Shown here in pieces: positions 34,048 to 46,019 of a stretch of 64,000 bases of DNA. The stretch comes from Triticum aestivum. Its lineage: Eukaryota > Streptophyta > Magnoliopsida > Poales > Poaceae. The stretch is taken from contig NC_057809.1 of NCBI RefSeq assembly GCF_018294505.1, positions 418,737,485 through 418,801,484 on the forward strand. Direction: 5' to 3'. Every line of letters begins with the position of its first letter. The first letter of the stretch is position 1. The notes beneath the pieces were generated by a model that saw only the letters and a program-made list of their open reading frames with translations, did not search any database and was not told the DNA's origin. Made by a program: the position numbers and the translations under genes.

Positions 34048-37000
34048 AATAGGACACATGTCATAAATATTACATCTCAAATCCAGACTTTAATTATTAC
34101 ATACCTGAATGGCTCAAGGCTAGCTTACAAATAAGACACAACATGAAAAATAACAAAGATCTTTGTGGAGTCCATCAACGCCATTGGAAAAAGTTGATTA
34201 TAGACATCACAACCCTATGTCACATCACTTCCTCATCATATAAAATCACGTAACATGATTAGTTGCAGCCACGTAGGTCGGTATATTGAATGTACCAGCA
34301 AGTCACATTGGAATGATAATAACATACCTACTTTTACTAGCTGGTTAGTCAAAGGATGACTTGTGGCTATTTTGCAAAAAAAAGTTATTTTTCCCTCATA
34401 AGTACATAATAGTGAATTTGTTTTCTACAATTAAATACATATGGTTGAATTAGGCAACTCCAATTCCAACCTATTCCCATCATTAAAGTTCCCTCTCAAG
34501 TTTTTCTTAAGGTGTATCATCTGTCAAGAACATCTAACAATTGTAATGGTCTAGATACTCAAATTTTCCATAACTGGGGACACGAGTAATTGATTGGATT
34601 TAAAACACTCTTTAGAGGTCTGTGCACTTTACCCACTAGACTCGATCAACTCCATTAGCTACTAGACACAATGGTATAGAAACCGGGAGAAGACCAATAT
34701 GAAGTCTTTCAGAATCACTCACCTCCACCCAACGCATGTCGGTACACCTACACATCATCTACATATTCTAACATCACACATGCATGGCTCCCACAACCTA
34801 CGCAACTAGGCAGGGCCCATAATGGTCAGTGGTTGTACATGGTAGCTATTATTCACTAAGTATGTTAGCTCTTCCTGAGCCTGGGTGGCACCCATTTAGG
34901 ACATATTCATAGGGTATAAACCATGACGCACCTTGTTGAAACCACCCAGGAATACTGATGAGAGTACTTAACCATGGACCATGTCCTTAGAAAAGGAACA
35001 AGAATCCATGATGCAATCATGTCTTCCCAGGGAGGTGAATTCTAAGTTTCTAGTCAACTCATTAACAAGTCCTCACATAATCTCGATGCATACACGAATC
35101 AACCCCATCTACATATCACCGCAAGAATACAAACTACTACAAGCTATGTTGATAAGGAAACAAGTTCACATCATACAACCATCCTAAACTGGGTTTCAAT
35201 AGCATAACATGATACAATAATATTCCCTACACATGCATATTCATAATATGATACAGAACAACATGCATAGCAAAATAAGCCGGAGTATGATGAAGGTGCA
35301 ACTTCCTCATAGGTTTGATGATGTTCTTCATACTCAAAATCCTGATAATTATACTCTTGGCACTCCAAGCAACTCATTGTAAACAAAACAACCAAATAAA
35401 TAACCGTGCGATAAAGAAAAAACAAAAAATATTATGACAAGGTAACCAACATCGACATAACTCGGCCTAATATATAATATAGGTCTTTATTGTGCTATAA
35501 GGTGATATGTGAAGCAACCAACTCGGAGAAATTAACAAATAAATAACTATTGCTTTGTAGACTTATATTATAAATATCATGGAACATGGTCAAAAGTGTT
35601 TGGAAAACAACATACAAATGGTGTAATAAGTTGCATATGGCAAAAGGGTTCATTTGCAAAAAGAATTGATTCAAAAGGAGAACCATAAATCAAGTTATAG
35701 TGAAATCAAGTTTGAATTTCAAACGCAAACATTTAAAACAATATATGAATTTTGAGTATACATGATATGATCATCAAGCATTTGATACAATTGTTCAGGT
35801 GCAAAAGGTATTAGTTGAAAATGTGTTATGGTTTGCAAGTTATGATCAAAAGAGTTCAAATTGGAATTGATTGAATTTTAAAAGTTCAAAAGTTGAATAT
35901 TTTAGTTTCAATGGGAAGAGGGTCTCGCAAGGATCACTTTGCAAAAAGTTTCACCTCAATTGGAGCTACATTTAGAAAGTTATGATTGTTTAGAGTTGTA
36001 GAGCTTTTTTGCCAAAATGCCGATACACGTGGCTGTTTATTTAACATAAAAACATTTCACAATAGAATTTTCTCGGATTTTAAAGAAGATGGATGGTTCA
36101 GATCGACCAATGCCCCATCTTGTAGAGTAGACATGGGCAGCTGGATTAAGTGGCATTTGAAGACTTGATATAGCCTTCGCTAGGGTTTGGAGAGGTGGGG
36201 AAATTCCTCACGTGCGTTCCTCCAGTGGCAATGGTGTGGTGGTGGCTTCGGCTTCACTCCTGGAGGTTGCTCTGGTGACTCCTGGAACTCAAGAAGATGG
36301 CTACGAGTGGAGGTTCTCTTCGACGACTTTGTTTTATCCTTGGCGGCAACGATGGAGGCTTCTGGCGACGACAAAGCGTGAATGGAGCCAGCATGATTCA
36401 AGGCGAGGCATGGGAGCTCGTTGTGGTGAGCTATGCAAGGGAGGAAATGGCTAGGGAGGTATAGCATTGTGATAGTGGATGAAAGGAGCAAGAAGGGGGC
36501 GGAAGGGCACGGGGCGGGTGACGACAACAAGTGGCCATGGAGTTACGAAGCGGCGGACTCCGGCAAGATCATTCGTTCTAGAGAATGGGAGATTGCGAAT
36601 CGGCAAAAAATTGTAAGAAAAGTGGTTGGGGAACTTATATAGGGTGGTTGTCGGCCTAGGGGGTAAATAATTTATCGTATCGATCAATTTGTTTTTGCTT
36701 CGGTTCGGTAAGCTACAGTCTAAGATGAACACACTTCGGGAGGAAAATGACAAGCAGACCCCGTCCTTCAATGTCTCAGAGAAAAGTAAAGGGAAAGGGT
36801 TGCGTTGTGGGTTGCCGATGGGCTGGAAGGAAAAGATAGAGTGTCATCTCCTAGTTTCTGCAGCGCGAAATATAGCCATGGGCTTTGGCCCAACTAGAAT
36901 AGCGTTTTATGGTTTATCCTACTTACTAATAACAAGAAATTGAATGTGGCTAAATAAAATGTCAATTCACTTCCTACAAATACAATAATATCACAAAAAG

Positions 37001-37306
37001 TCTTTTACTAATATACGGCCCATGAGAAATAGTTCCAGCTCCAAATATTTAACAAAATACATATAATATTTTTATAAAGCTTGTTTTTATCTTTATAAAT
37101 ATTCCTAACATTAATTTAGAGTTATAAATAATTCCTAAAATATTTTAAACTTCAAATAAATTGAAATATGAATATTTAAGATTCATTTAAACTCCAAAAG
37201 CTTCAAATCCTAGTCAAAACTGGTTAAGCTTAAGTAACACAAGCAAGTTTAATCTATTATATTTAAATAATTAACATTTCAAAATTTAGAAATTTGGGAT
37301 GCTACA
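34048..37306 (-). repeat. Antisense gypsy LTR, right 3.26 kb
   Basis: This continues the LTR from 23991. Blocks such as GGAGTCCATCAACGCCATTG and GCAGCCACGTAGGTCGGTA parallel the gag-only element's LTR in order and spacing. It has an island of higher GC at 36180-36660, with a minus-strand TATA-like CCTATATAAGTT near 36633-36644. It ends GGGATGCTACA at 37306. The joined LTR is about 3.36 kb. Frames in the island are not coding. Confidence 0.8.
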
Positions 37307-37337
37307 AATCGGCAACCATTAAAATGAAAATCTCGTC
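37307..37337 (-). other. Polypurine-side interior adjoining the LTR
   Basis: The bases after the LTR end, AATCGGCAACC then ATTAAAATGA and ATCTCGTCCT, align with the interior next to the left LTR of the gag-only element (AACTACCACAC, TTAAAATGA, ATCTCGTCCT). The similarity then stops. So the same LTR has a primer-binding side on its left and a polypurine side on its right. Confidence 0.65.
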
Positions 37338-37832
37338 CTATAAACACATGGCAAATTTCTATGTTGTAGCATGGCTATTATCTTTTGTTAGGATGTCAAA
37401 TATCTTTATTATAGCATGAAAAATATCTCTGTTATAGCATGACAGTTCCTCAACATTCCATGAGAGTGGTTTTTTAGGGAACGTTGTTTGATGATGCCAT
37501 TCACTCGAATGAGCTTCCCGAGGGAACATTTGTTGCTGACATCATCTTTGGTGGTGACGAAGAGTTTTGCAGGGTCATGTGAGGCTTTCGTGCTTTTTCC
37601 CCCTAGATCCATCTTCTTAAAATGAAATATCTCATGAATCATTCATCCAAATTACAATCCTTTTTCATCGTTGTATCCCTTGCATCGAGATCTTCAAAAT
37701 TAGATTTAATGTTGGTTTGTTTTGTTGAACTTTTTTCAAATGGAAATCATGCTCCCATGAAATAAAATGTGCTCCCAAACTTTACTATCACATGCTCCTA
37801 AATAAACTAATCTATGCTCTCACATTGGTGAA
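37338..37832. repeat. AT-rich sequence with short motif repeats
   Basis: Contains several copies of TTATAGCATG with ATATCT (37350-37445) and a run of ATGCTCCCA-type motifs (37745-37830). The second motif continues after the gypsy insertion at 42180. A stretch at 37480-37600 resembles sequence repeated in Triticeae DNA but has no clear class. No gene. Confidence 0.5.
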
Positions 37833-38568
37833 TGTCAGAGTAATTGGATACGGATACCTCGTAGACGGCAAGACAATATTTCAAGACATCGGGGCTAGCA
37901 AAGCCCCTCAGTCTGCCTGCCAGCTGCCGACTGCGCCAACCAGCCGGCTGCCGACTGCAGCCCGACTCGACACCGACAAAACACCGACGAGACGGATGTA
38001 CCCGAGAACTATTCACGCGTCATCTCAGTCATCATGTATAGCGTCACTTGTCCCCTGGCATTATTTATGAAGTGACGCAGGGGACAAGCATAACACCCCA
38101 TCATGCCTTGCCCATGCCACCACTTAGCTTAGATGATAAGCTAGCCACACTATATATATGAGCATCCATCCATCCATCCGGGAGGAGACACACATGGACT
38201 CTCACGCACACACACAAGCTAGCAAGCAAGCTAGCTATCCATCCATCCATCCATCCACATGAGCACACATGCTCACGGCTATGAGCATGGCCGACCACTA
38301 GCATGCCTTATATAGGCATACACAAAGCCAGATGCCTATGGCACTGATCTCAGATACAGCTTTAGGAGCGACTCTGTACCAGATATATCAGATACACTCA
38401 GACATGCAGCAGTATGAGTATTATCTCTACGGAGAGCTCCGAAGCTGGGTAAACTAGAGCGTGCTACTCGCATACCCGCTCCCGGTCCTATCAGCAGCAG
38501 TCTTATCCTCACACTAAGCCCTTGTGGCATCTGTCGACTCGCAAGCCCCCCGTGAGAATACCATGACA
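37833..38568 (+). repeat. 5' LTR of the small gypsy element
   Basis: Matches 41417-42174. It contains CATCCATCCATCC microsatellite-like runs near 38165 and 38240, GCTAGCAAGCAAGCTAGC, and a TATATATATGAGC promoter-like box near 38152. Confidence 0.88.
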
Positions 38569-38590
38569 GTTGGCGCCCACCGTGGGGCGG
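38569..38590 (+). other. Primer-binding site of the small gypsy element
   Basis: GTTGGCGCCCACCGTGGGGC follows the LTR end directly. The same site occurs after the LTR of the TAT-type element at 57976, linking this non-coding element to that clade. Confidence 0.75.
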
Positions 38591-40140
38591 TACTACTACT
38601 ATGCTACCACGTTGCTGCTGGTTTCGCAGTCCGGGCGGGACCATCTTCGCCATCACCGCCGCGGCGTCGCGCCGTCTCTCCGGTAGCGCTCGGGGGCTTG
38701 ACTTCGACCCGCCCCCGGAGCGGCCGTGCGGGACGGCGCGTCCTCGTCGTTGGCCTCGCCACCTTCGTCATCACCACCGTTGCGACGCCGGCCGTCCGTC
38801 CGCGCACACGCCACGCGCACGTTGCCTCACTTCGGTCGGCCGCGTCCGTGCGTGTCGTGCCGCGTCGCTCGCGTCTACTCCCCTCCGCATTGTGCCTTGC
38901 TCCGGCCGAAGCACGCGTTTGCTTCTTTATATATCGTCTATACAAGCTAGCTAGCTGCTAAGTCAAACAGTCAAACCATTGGCCATACCCTACACAGATA
39001 CTACCAAGACAATCCCCATACACTGCCTGGACACTACTCAGACCACATCGCCACGCGTCTCCTCCGCTGGTCGCCCCGCCGCCAAGCACCTCCTCTGCAT
39101 GGCTTGCGCGCCTCCGTCCCGGCCACCGGCTGCAGCCGCGCTCCCCTGTCGTGCAGCGCCCGCCTGCTGGCGGCTGACCCCTCTGGTGCTGCTCCGGGGT
39201 GCACGTCGCCCTCGACTCCTGCGATGGAGCCATCCGAGGCTCCCTGCCCGCTGCTGCTCTCCACCAATCACACTGTGTCCCAGCACTAGCACCCGGCCGT
39301 CGTCGCTCCTCCAACTATGAGGGCCGGCTCCTGCTACGCTGCGCCTCATTCCGTCCTCCCGCGCCGGCCGGCTCCCACTCGGCCTCCTACGTTCGCCCGC
39401 GGCGCCGCTCCGTCCGGCTTCCGGGCTCCGAGGCCGCGTCCACGTGGCCTCCGGCCCGTCCGGGCTGGCTCCCGTGCGTCCGCCCACGCCCCGTCCGACT
39501 CCACGCGTCGCGCTGGGTCCGGCTGCGCCCGTGCCTCGCTCCGACTCCACCCGCTCCAACCGCGTCCGGCCTCTACTCCCGCCGGCTTGCCGCTCCAGCC
39601 GGCGGCCGGCTTCATGTGTCGGGTCCGCCTCCTCCCCGCACCCATGCCGGCTCGTTGCTCTGACCGCCTGCGCCACCACCCGGACGACCCGGTCATCTCC
39701 GGCTCCGCCCTCTTGCTCCCCAGCCGCGTCGGCCGGCATCCGGGCGCCAGCTCCGCCTGCTCCCCCCGCGCGTGCGTCAGGCTTGCGCAGTTCTGCGTGT
39801 GCCGGCTCGCGCCGACTCCTTGGTGGACGAGCTCGCCTCGCCGGCTTGCTGCTTCGGCCGACTGACGCACTCTGGGAAGCCACGTGCACCCTCACCGGCT
39901 CCCCGCGCCTCGAGTGCCTTCGGCCGACTGCCTCTGCTGGAGAAAGAAAAAGGGGCCAACTAGAAACAAAAAGAAAAATAAAAAGAAGAGGCCGATTGCG
40001 TAGTGGCCGGCTGGAAAAAGTGGGACGGCTGCTCGTCTGGCCGGGTGCTATAAAAAAGAAAGAGAGAGAGAGAAAAAAGTGGACGTCTGAGAAACGAAGC
40101 AGAAGAAGAAGAGTCCGTCCGGTTGTACGGGCAGATAAGA
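38591..40140. other. GC-rich interior without recognisable genes
   Basis: About 1.5 kb of very GC-rich sequence in which several frames stay open on both strands. The longest is 39038-40255 on the minus strand (405 codons). Their translations are rich in Arg, Ala, Pro and Gly, overlap each other and lack known motifs. Repeats of CCGGC, CGCCTCC and CCGACTC type run through it. It may have been gained from elsewhere, but no donor is recognised. Confidence 0.55.
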
Positions 40141-40141
40141 A

Positions 40142-40556
40142 GAGGAAGACAAAGTAGTTGCCGGGAGATCCGGCCCGACTACTCAGCAGCCGGCCCGAAT
40201 CTCGGGGGCTACACCCAGCGGGTGCGCTGACGCGCCCCCGCGAAGAAAAAGACAAAGTAGTTGCCGGGAGATCCGGCCCGACTGCTCAGCAGTCGGCCCG
40301 AATCTCGGGGGCTACACCCAGCGGGTGCGCTGACGCGCCCCCGCGAAGAAGAAGACAAAGTAGTTGCCGGGAGATCCGGTCTGACTGCTCAGCAGCCGGC
40401 CCGAATCTCGGGGGCTACACCCAGCGGGTGCGCTGACGCGCCCCGTTGAAGAAAAAGACAAAGTAGTTGCCAGGAGATCCGGCCCGACTGCTCAGCAGTC
40501 GGCCCGAATCTCGGGGGCTACACCCAGCGGGTGCGCTGGCGCGCCCCCGCGAAGAT
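40142..40556 (+). repeat. Four 103-bp tandem repeats containing a polypurine-like motif
   Basis: The phrase TTGCCGGGAGATCCGG recurs at 40158, 40261, 40364 and 40467 (the last with one change), a constant 103-bp period. Each unit carries CTCGGGGGCTAC (about 40201, 40304, 40407 and 40510), nearly the polypurine tract of the same element (CTTGGGGGCTAC at 41405-41416), and then ACCCAGCGGGTGCGC. A diverged fifth relative with GGGGGCTCGAAGGCTAC and CCCAGCGGGTGCGC lies at 40560-40740. Confidence 0.93.
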
Positions 40557-41404
40557 TGCAGACAAGAGAAAAGTTTTGTCCAGCTCCCAGTAGCCGGCAG
40601 AAGAGAAGAATAAAGGGCGTTGCAAGACGCCTCGCCGCCTGGCCGGTCGAGCCTGACCGGCCGGGACCCCCCTTCGAGCACCCGGGGGCTCGAAGGCTAC
40701 ACCCAGCGGGTGCGCCGACGCGCTCCGCGAGCGCCGAGTCGCGCCGACTGTTTTTGACGACCGCGACTACACAAAAATCAATGTGAGCTCCTCGCCCGCA
40801 TATTTTTGCACCAGCAAGCATGGATAACCACGAGCGATGCTCGGGGGCTGTCTCCGCATTTTATTACAGTAGCATCACTGTTCGCCCCGGCGCCAGCCAG
40901 AGTTGCCCCGGGGGCTGGCCGCTTGGCCTGAGACGTTAGTTCCCGCAGACGGCTTAGTACCGTGCGCGGTACCAAAGGCTCACTCTTAGTCACAGACCGT
41001 AGAGCGGCTGTCCGGCTAGCAAGGGTGAATGCTGGAGGCCACCCACGCGAAAAATGTCCGGAAAACGGTTCGGGCGACCCGGCCGTTTTCCTTTACAAGT
41101 ATCTACTCGGTTGAATCTGCTCCTAGACTCTGAGTACTGTACACTCCACTTCGCGGCCCACTCTCAGTCACAGACTGCAGAGCGGTTGTCCGGCAAGCAA
41201 GAGCACAAGCCAAAAAGTGGAGGGAACATGAAAAAGATTGAAGGGGGCTCGGACGAAACCGAGTCGGCACCCTCCGCATAAAACTTGCAATACTAAAAGC
41301 AAGCATATGATATATTTGCGTGGACTAACTTTGTCCTTTTTATGATCATTTCCATGAACATTTGCCAAAAAACCTCCGCCCAACTTTGCCAAGTTGCTCG
41401 GAGG
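40557..41404 (+). other. Non-coding 3' interior of the small gypsy element
   Basis: Contains further GGGGGCT phrases (near 40683, 40841 and 40909) and two similar segments with CACTCTCAGTCACAGACTG or variants (40980 and 41158). No coding frame. Confidence 0.5.
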
Positions 41405-41416
41405 CTTGGGGGCTAC
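41405..41416 (+). other. Polypurine tract of the small gypsy element
   Basis: CTTGGGGGCTAC directly precedes the 3' LTR start TGTCGGAG. Confidence 0.75.
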
Positions 41417-42174
41417 TGTCGGAGTAATTGGACACGGATACCCCGAAGACGGCAAGACGATATTTCAAGACATCGGGGCTAGCAAAGCCCCTCAGTCTGC
41501 CTGCCGGCTGCCGACTGCGCCAACCAGCCGGCTGCCGACTGCGCCAACTAGTCGGCTGCCGACTGCAGCCCGACCCGACACCGACAAGACACCGACGAGA
41601 CGGATGTACCCGAGCACTATTCACGCGTCATCTCAGTCATCATGTATAGTGTCACTTGTCCCCTGGCACTATTTATGAAGTGACGCAGGGGACAAGCATG
41701 ACACCCCACCATGACTTGCCCATGCCACCACTTAGCTTAGATGATAAGCTAGCCACACTATATATATGAGCATCCATCCATCCGGGAGGAGACACACATG
41801 GACTCTCACGCACACACACACAAGCTAGCAAGCAAGCTAGCTATTCATCCATCCATCCATCCACATGAGCACACATGCTCACGGCCATGAGCATGGCCGG
41901 CCACTAGCATGCCTCATATAGGCATACACAAAGCCAGATGCCTATGACATTGATCTCAGATACAACTCTAGGAGCGACTCTGTACCAGATATATCAGATA
42001 CACTCAGACATGCAGCCGTATGAGTATTATCTCTACGGAGAGCTCCGAAGCTGGGTAAACTAGAGCGTGCTACTCGCATACCCGCTCCCGGTCCTATCAG
42101 CAGCAGTCTTACTCTCACACTAAGCCCTTGTGGCATCTGTCGACTCGCAAGCCCCCCGTGAGAATACCACAATA
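41417..42174 (+). repeat. 3' LTR of the small gypsy element
   Basis: This 758-bp copy is colinear with 37833-38568. It has one more copy of a CGACTGCGCCAAC unit than the left LTR and one fewer CATC block. It ends at the duplication GTGAA. Confidence 0.88.
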
Positions 42175-42179
42175 GTGAA

Positions 42180-44273
42180 GCATCACTATACTCCCGCAAG
42201 TAAGCACATTTATGCTCTTGAGTGTACCATGCTCCCACGGTTGAAGCACAACTATGCTCCCAAATGTACGATCTTGTGCCCCGCGGGGTTGAAGCATACC
42301 TATGGCCATGCTAGGAAGGAGCACACTATGCTTCTTACAAATGAAAAACGAAAAAGAAAAAAAAACTCAGATAACCAAAGAAAATGAGTATGTTGAATAA
42401 CCCATAAAACCAAAAAGGAGAAAAGATGAAAAATATTAGGGAAAAAGCCATAATCTGAGCGAGCTATCCGTGCAGTGTCGAAGGGGAGTGATCCTTTTTT
42501 GTTGTTGAGGGAAGGCTTTTATGGCTAGCTTTATCAATAATCAACAAGGAATTTTCAAGGGTGATTCGCTCGTGGTGATACAAATGGGGAGTGATCCTTG
42601 TTATGCATGGGAGTGTCGTTTAGGAAAACCATCGAAGAGGCACCTTTTAATTAGCCGCTCCCTAGTTTAACATATTCTACCTATTCACGTGGATCGATAT
42701 AAGCACATGAACCGGATTTTCATACCGGCCAACTGACATAGTGCCTATTTATGGCTGACGAGCTCTACAGAGTTTGGTATTTTAAAATAATATTAATAAA
42801 CCACATTTAAATGCTTCAAATTTTTTGTCAAAATTTGTATGTGTTCATTACGGATATGTGAAATTTCATTTAAAATTTTGTGATTTGTATGCTAAATAGA
42901 AAATGTAAGATTCCGGCCCAACAACAAAAATGTTTGGCTCACCTTAAATTAAATATTTCTCTTTTTTCTGTATGCCACATGTGAAGATATATTGTTATAA
43001 AATTTTGCACATACATAGTATACTTTGCACATCTGTACGCCTATTTTAGTTTTCTCAAAAAAAAGAACTGTATGCCTATTCATATTTTTTCTACCGCAAG
43101 AGCTAGCTTAAGTCCTTGAGCATGGCTGACGCCCCTTCACAATGATTAAATCAAAATCAACATCGTTGTTGGGATCAAGAGTGAGCTGGGCAAAGGGGGT
43201 GGGAGGTGTAGCCCGCTCTTCGACAGGATTACTGGGAGCACCGTGTAAACCTTATGATAGGGTGACAGACCCTAATAACTGAAGTATTATCACTGTCTGG
43301 CGGCGTCATCTTCGCTAAGTTAAGGGGCTCTCAGATTGCCATCATGAAGATAGACTGCTTGGAGACCGTGAACCTCTAAAACTCTCGTCATAATTCTTGC
43401 TCGGTTGTGGTTTTGATTCCTCTAGAAATTGAGGATTTATTTATATGTTTTAAGCTATTTTTATTATTCAACGCCTACCTAGATCATCTAATCTCCAGAC
43501 TCATCTTTGCACTAAGCGGGGCATGTTCCCTTCAAATGATTGAGTCTGGACTGATACTAAACCTACTTTCAGTTAGTAGCACTGTCACAAGTGCCCTATC
43601 GTTGAATAAAAACTTCCAAATTTCAGATAAAAAAAGAGGGTATTTTAATACCGGACTCCCTGAACCCGGCCTCGCATTTTCGCCGACCGACAGCGCTACT
43701 AAAATAGAGTGAGCATTTGCACGCATGCACTCGGCTTCAGCAACTCCTTGGAGACACCGGAAAAAAGAAGAGGCTGAGGTGGAACGTGTGTGCCTCGGAA
43801 CAAAGATTCCCGTGGTGGCCAGAGTACAGAAGCGTGTATACCGCCGGACCCACGTGCCCGGCACCGGCACGAGGAGGCGCCGGCTCGCCGGTCACGCCCA
43901 CATGCCCGTGCCGTCCTCCGGCCTCTGCGCTCGGCGCCAGCTGCGGGATCCGAGCATCCGATGATCCATATGTAGAAACCACGCGACGTGATGGCGGGGA
44001 TCTGTGCTGTTATTAGCTGCTTTGACTTGCTGTTTTGTTAATCCCGCATGGGGTGGATCGAGCGCTGGCTAATGCGGTGTGGGGATTGATGCACATGCTC
44101 GTGTTGGCGTGTGCTTCGGCACAGGTCAAAGCTCAAAGTTAAGCAAGAGCGAGGCCATGACGACAGAAACTCCACGGGCGTTCTATTTTTTTGTGAGTGT
44201 GTGTGAGCAAATTTTTGTTGATGACTTATCAAGCTGACCACCTGGTACTGGTAGTGTGTGTGAACAATGTTCG
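42180..44273. other. Low-repeat intergenic sequence
   Basis: The first 160 bp continue the ATGCTCCCA motif repeats. From 42340 to 43640 the sequence is AT-rich with short unrelated frames. A stretch at 43120-43400 has gene-like base composition but no frame. GC rises at 43830-43970, where plus and minus frames overlap, again without a known motif. No RNA gene, terminal repeat or LTR is recognised. Confidence 0.45.
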
Positions 44274-44282
44274 GTTTGTATA

Positions 44283-44389
44283 GGGGACGACTTGTGTAGA
44301 ATCTGAGCTTGCTGTACAAAAATAGAAAAAGACATCCTGGACCACTAGATTGGAGATCAATGGTGCAGATTTAGGTGGAGGGATCTCAG
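44283..44389 (+). repeat. Left terminal inverted repeat of the Mutator-like element
   Basis: Pairs with 47321-47427. Shared blocks include CGACTTGTGTAGAATCTGAG, AAAATAGAAAAA, GAGATCAATGG and GGAGGGATCT. Differences are scattered single bases and short gaps. Confidence 0.9.
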
Positions 44390-45019
44390 CCCACTTACTG
44401 TAGGTTTTGCAGAAAACCCCCTATTGGCAGTTAGACATGACATAGGACATTTGCATTATGCACCTCAAGTCTTTGTGAAATACAACTATTTTCAGATATG
44501 AAATGTGCTAATGCCCATATCGTCTTAGTCTGAAACAACTGGTCTCATATAAAATCTGAGCAAATATTTACTGCGTGGAATCCAGACACAGACACCACTA
44601 ATTTTTCAAGAGAGTTGAACATCTTGGTCACTGAGAAACGACAATATATATCACAAATATTTTAGCACATGAGATAATAAGTGATCCCGGGTCAAGTAGA
44701 ACCACACGTACATGTCAAACTGGAAATATAGCAATTTAAGGATTGATAGCTGCTCGGCAAGCATTTCAGTACTCGAGTACATGAGAACACATCACAAAAG
44801 GCTAGTAGAACTGGAAGTAGAGCAAATTAAGGACTGGAATTATCAGTGCTTAGCAAGCATTTGAGTACTTGAGTACATGTGGCATACAGATCATTTTTAG
44901 TATATGGCCGGCAAGACCAAGTGGTAAAGACTGAAATTATCATCGCCCAACAAGCATCTTGCTGGTACAAGAACGAAAATATCTATCATTTTGCCTCGTG
45001 TTAGTGCTTCCTGGCAATG

Positions 45020-45081
45020 GAGCCTCCTGCTGGGAGAGAGATGACAACCTCCATGGACACTTGATCAGTTCGATCTACCTA
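45020..45081 (-). pseudogene. Last-exon-like segment of the carried gene fragment
   Basis: On the minus strand an acceptor-like TTTACCTAG at about 45082 is followed by an open reading ending in a stop. The peptide VDRTDQVSMEVV continues as ISLPAGGSIARKH, then TAA. I do not recognise the protein. It is offered as the 3' coding end of the gene fragment carried by the Mutator-like element. No alignment supports it. Confidence 0.35.
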
Positions 45082-45768
45082 GGTAAACACACCAAGTAAA
45101 TAGGGGTCAGTCAGAAACATATACCAAGTAAATAGGGGTCAGTCAAAAACATATACCAAATAGCATATCTTGAGAAGAGAAATAATCATTATATATGTCC
45201 AGCTTCTTTCAGCACTCCAACCTAGGAAACATAACTTATACTATGTCAAAACTTAGGTTGAACCTCAAACATATTAATACATATGTAACCAATCAGGATA
45301 ACTTTATAGGTCAAGCTGGCTTTCCAGCTTCTACAGGGGATTTTCCAAATAAAATAAAATGGCATGTGATAGTTGGATATGTCTAACAGAGAGAGTACAA
45401 ATTTTTTGTTGCAGCATAGTTCATTATTTCATTATAGACCTACAATAAATGGATTATAATTCCAAGATTAGTTAAAAGCACAAATAAGAACGACAAATAA
45501 GTGGCATTGAACAATTTAAAGGGAGTTTTATGAATGCCCTGCAGATGCAAATTATTATTCAAATTTGATAGCTATAAACAAAACTTGATGGCATGCATTA
45601 TATTATACCTTGTAATAATAAGAAAACCACAGCAGCACGGGAAAATATAAATGAACAAGATGCCAGATAGGCTCATGCCATGGATGAAGGATTAGTACTA
45701 AATCACATACACACATCCTTGATTTTGAACACTGTTGACCGATTCCATGGCTGCAAACAATTTCTTTA

Positions 45769-46019
45769 TCAACCAACATCACACAAGGGATTAACATAAT
45801 TTAGATACATCAGGATATCTTGACTTCCTCGTACCGCTATTCTCACACATGATAGTGCTGGTGCACATGCTGCGATCATTGGAATTGAGGGCTCTCCTAG
45901 CGGAGACATCGCACTGCTACCCTCCATTACTGGATCCTGAGATGAGAATTGCAAATTTAGACTGGGGATCATCTTTTCCATGTCAAACTTCTGCCACATG
46001 GGCCATATCAAAGGCATGG
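45769..46019 (-). pseudogene. Middle exon-like segment of the carried gene fragment
   Basis: A minus-strand frame reads MPLIWPMWQKFDMEKM, later FSSQDPVMEGSSAMSPLGEP and CVRIAVRGSQDILMYLNY. Codon composition and lack of repeats look more like a host exon than transposon DNA. An acceptor-like CCCTATAATAG precedes it at about 46020. The protein family is not recognised. Confidence 0.4.

Larger units (their letters stand above)
37833..42174 (+). mobile_element. Small non-coding gypsy-type LTR element
   Basis: This 4,342-bp element has LTRs 37833-38568 (736 bp) and 41417-42174 (758 bp), starting TGTCAGAG or TGTCGGAG. The target duplication is GTGAA (37828-37832 and 42175-42179). The last bases of the LTRs differ (CCATGACA and CCACAATA) in a way explained by C-to-T or G-to-A changes from one ancestor. 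The primer-binding site after the left LTR reads TGGCGCCCACCGTGGGGC, shared with the TAT gypsy at 57979. The polypurine tract CTTGGGGGCTAC precedes the right LTR. The 2.85-kb interior has no recognisable gag or pol, so it is non-autonomous. Confidence 0.9.

Noticed and set aside
39038..40255. 405-codon minus-strand frame as a protein-coding gene
   Set aside because: It lies in very GC-rich DNA where overlapping long frames exist on both strands, has no recognised domain and runs into the tandem repeats. It is kept only as a curiosity.
40142..40556. Tandem repeats as a CRISPR array
   Set aside because: The whole 103-bp unit repeats with no unique spacers, and the context is a plant retroelement.
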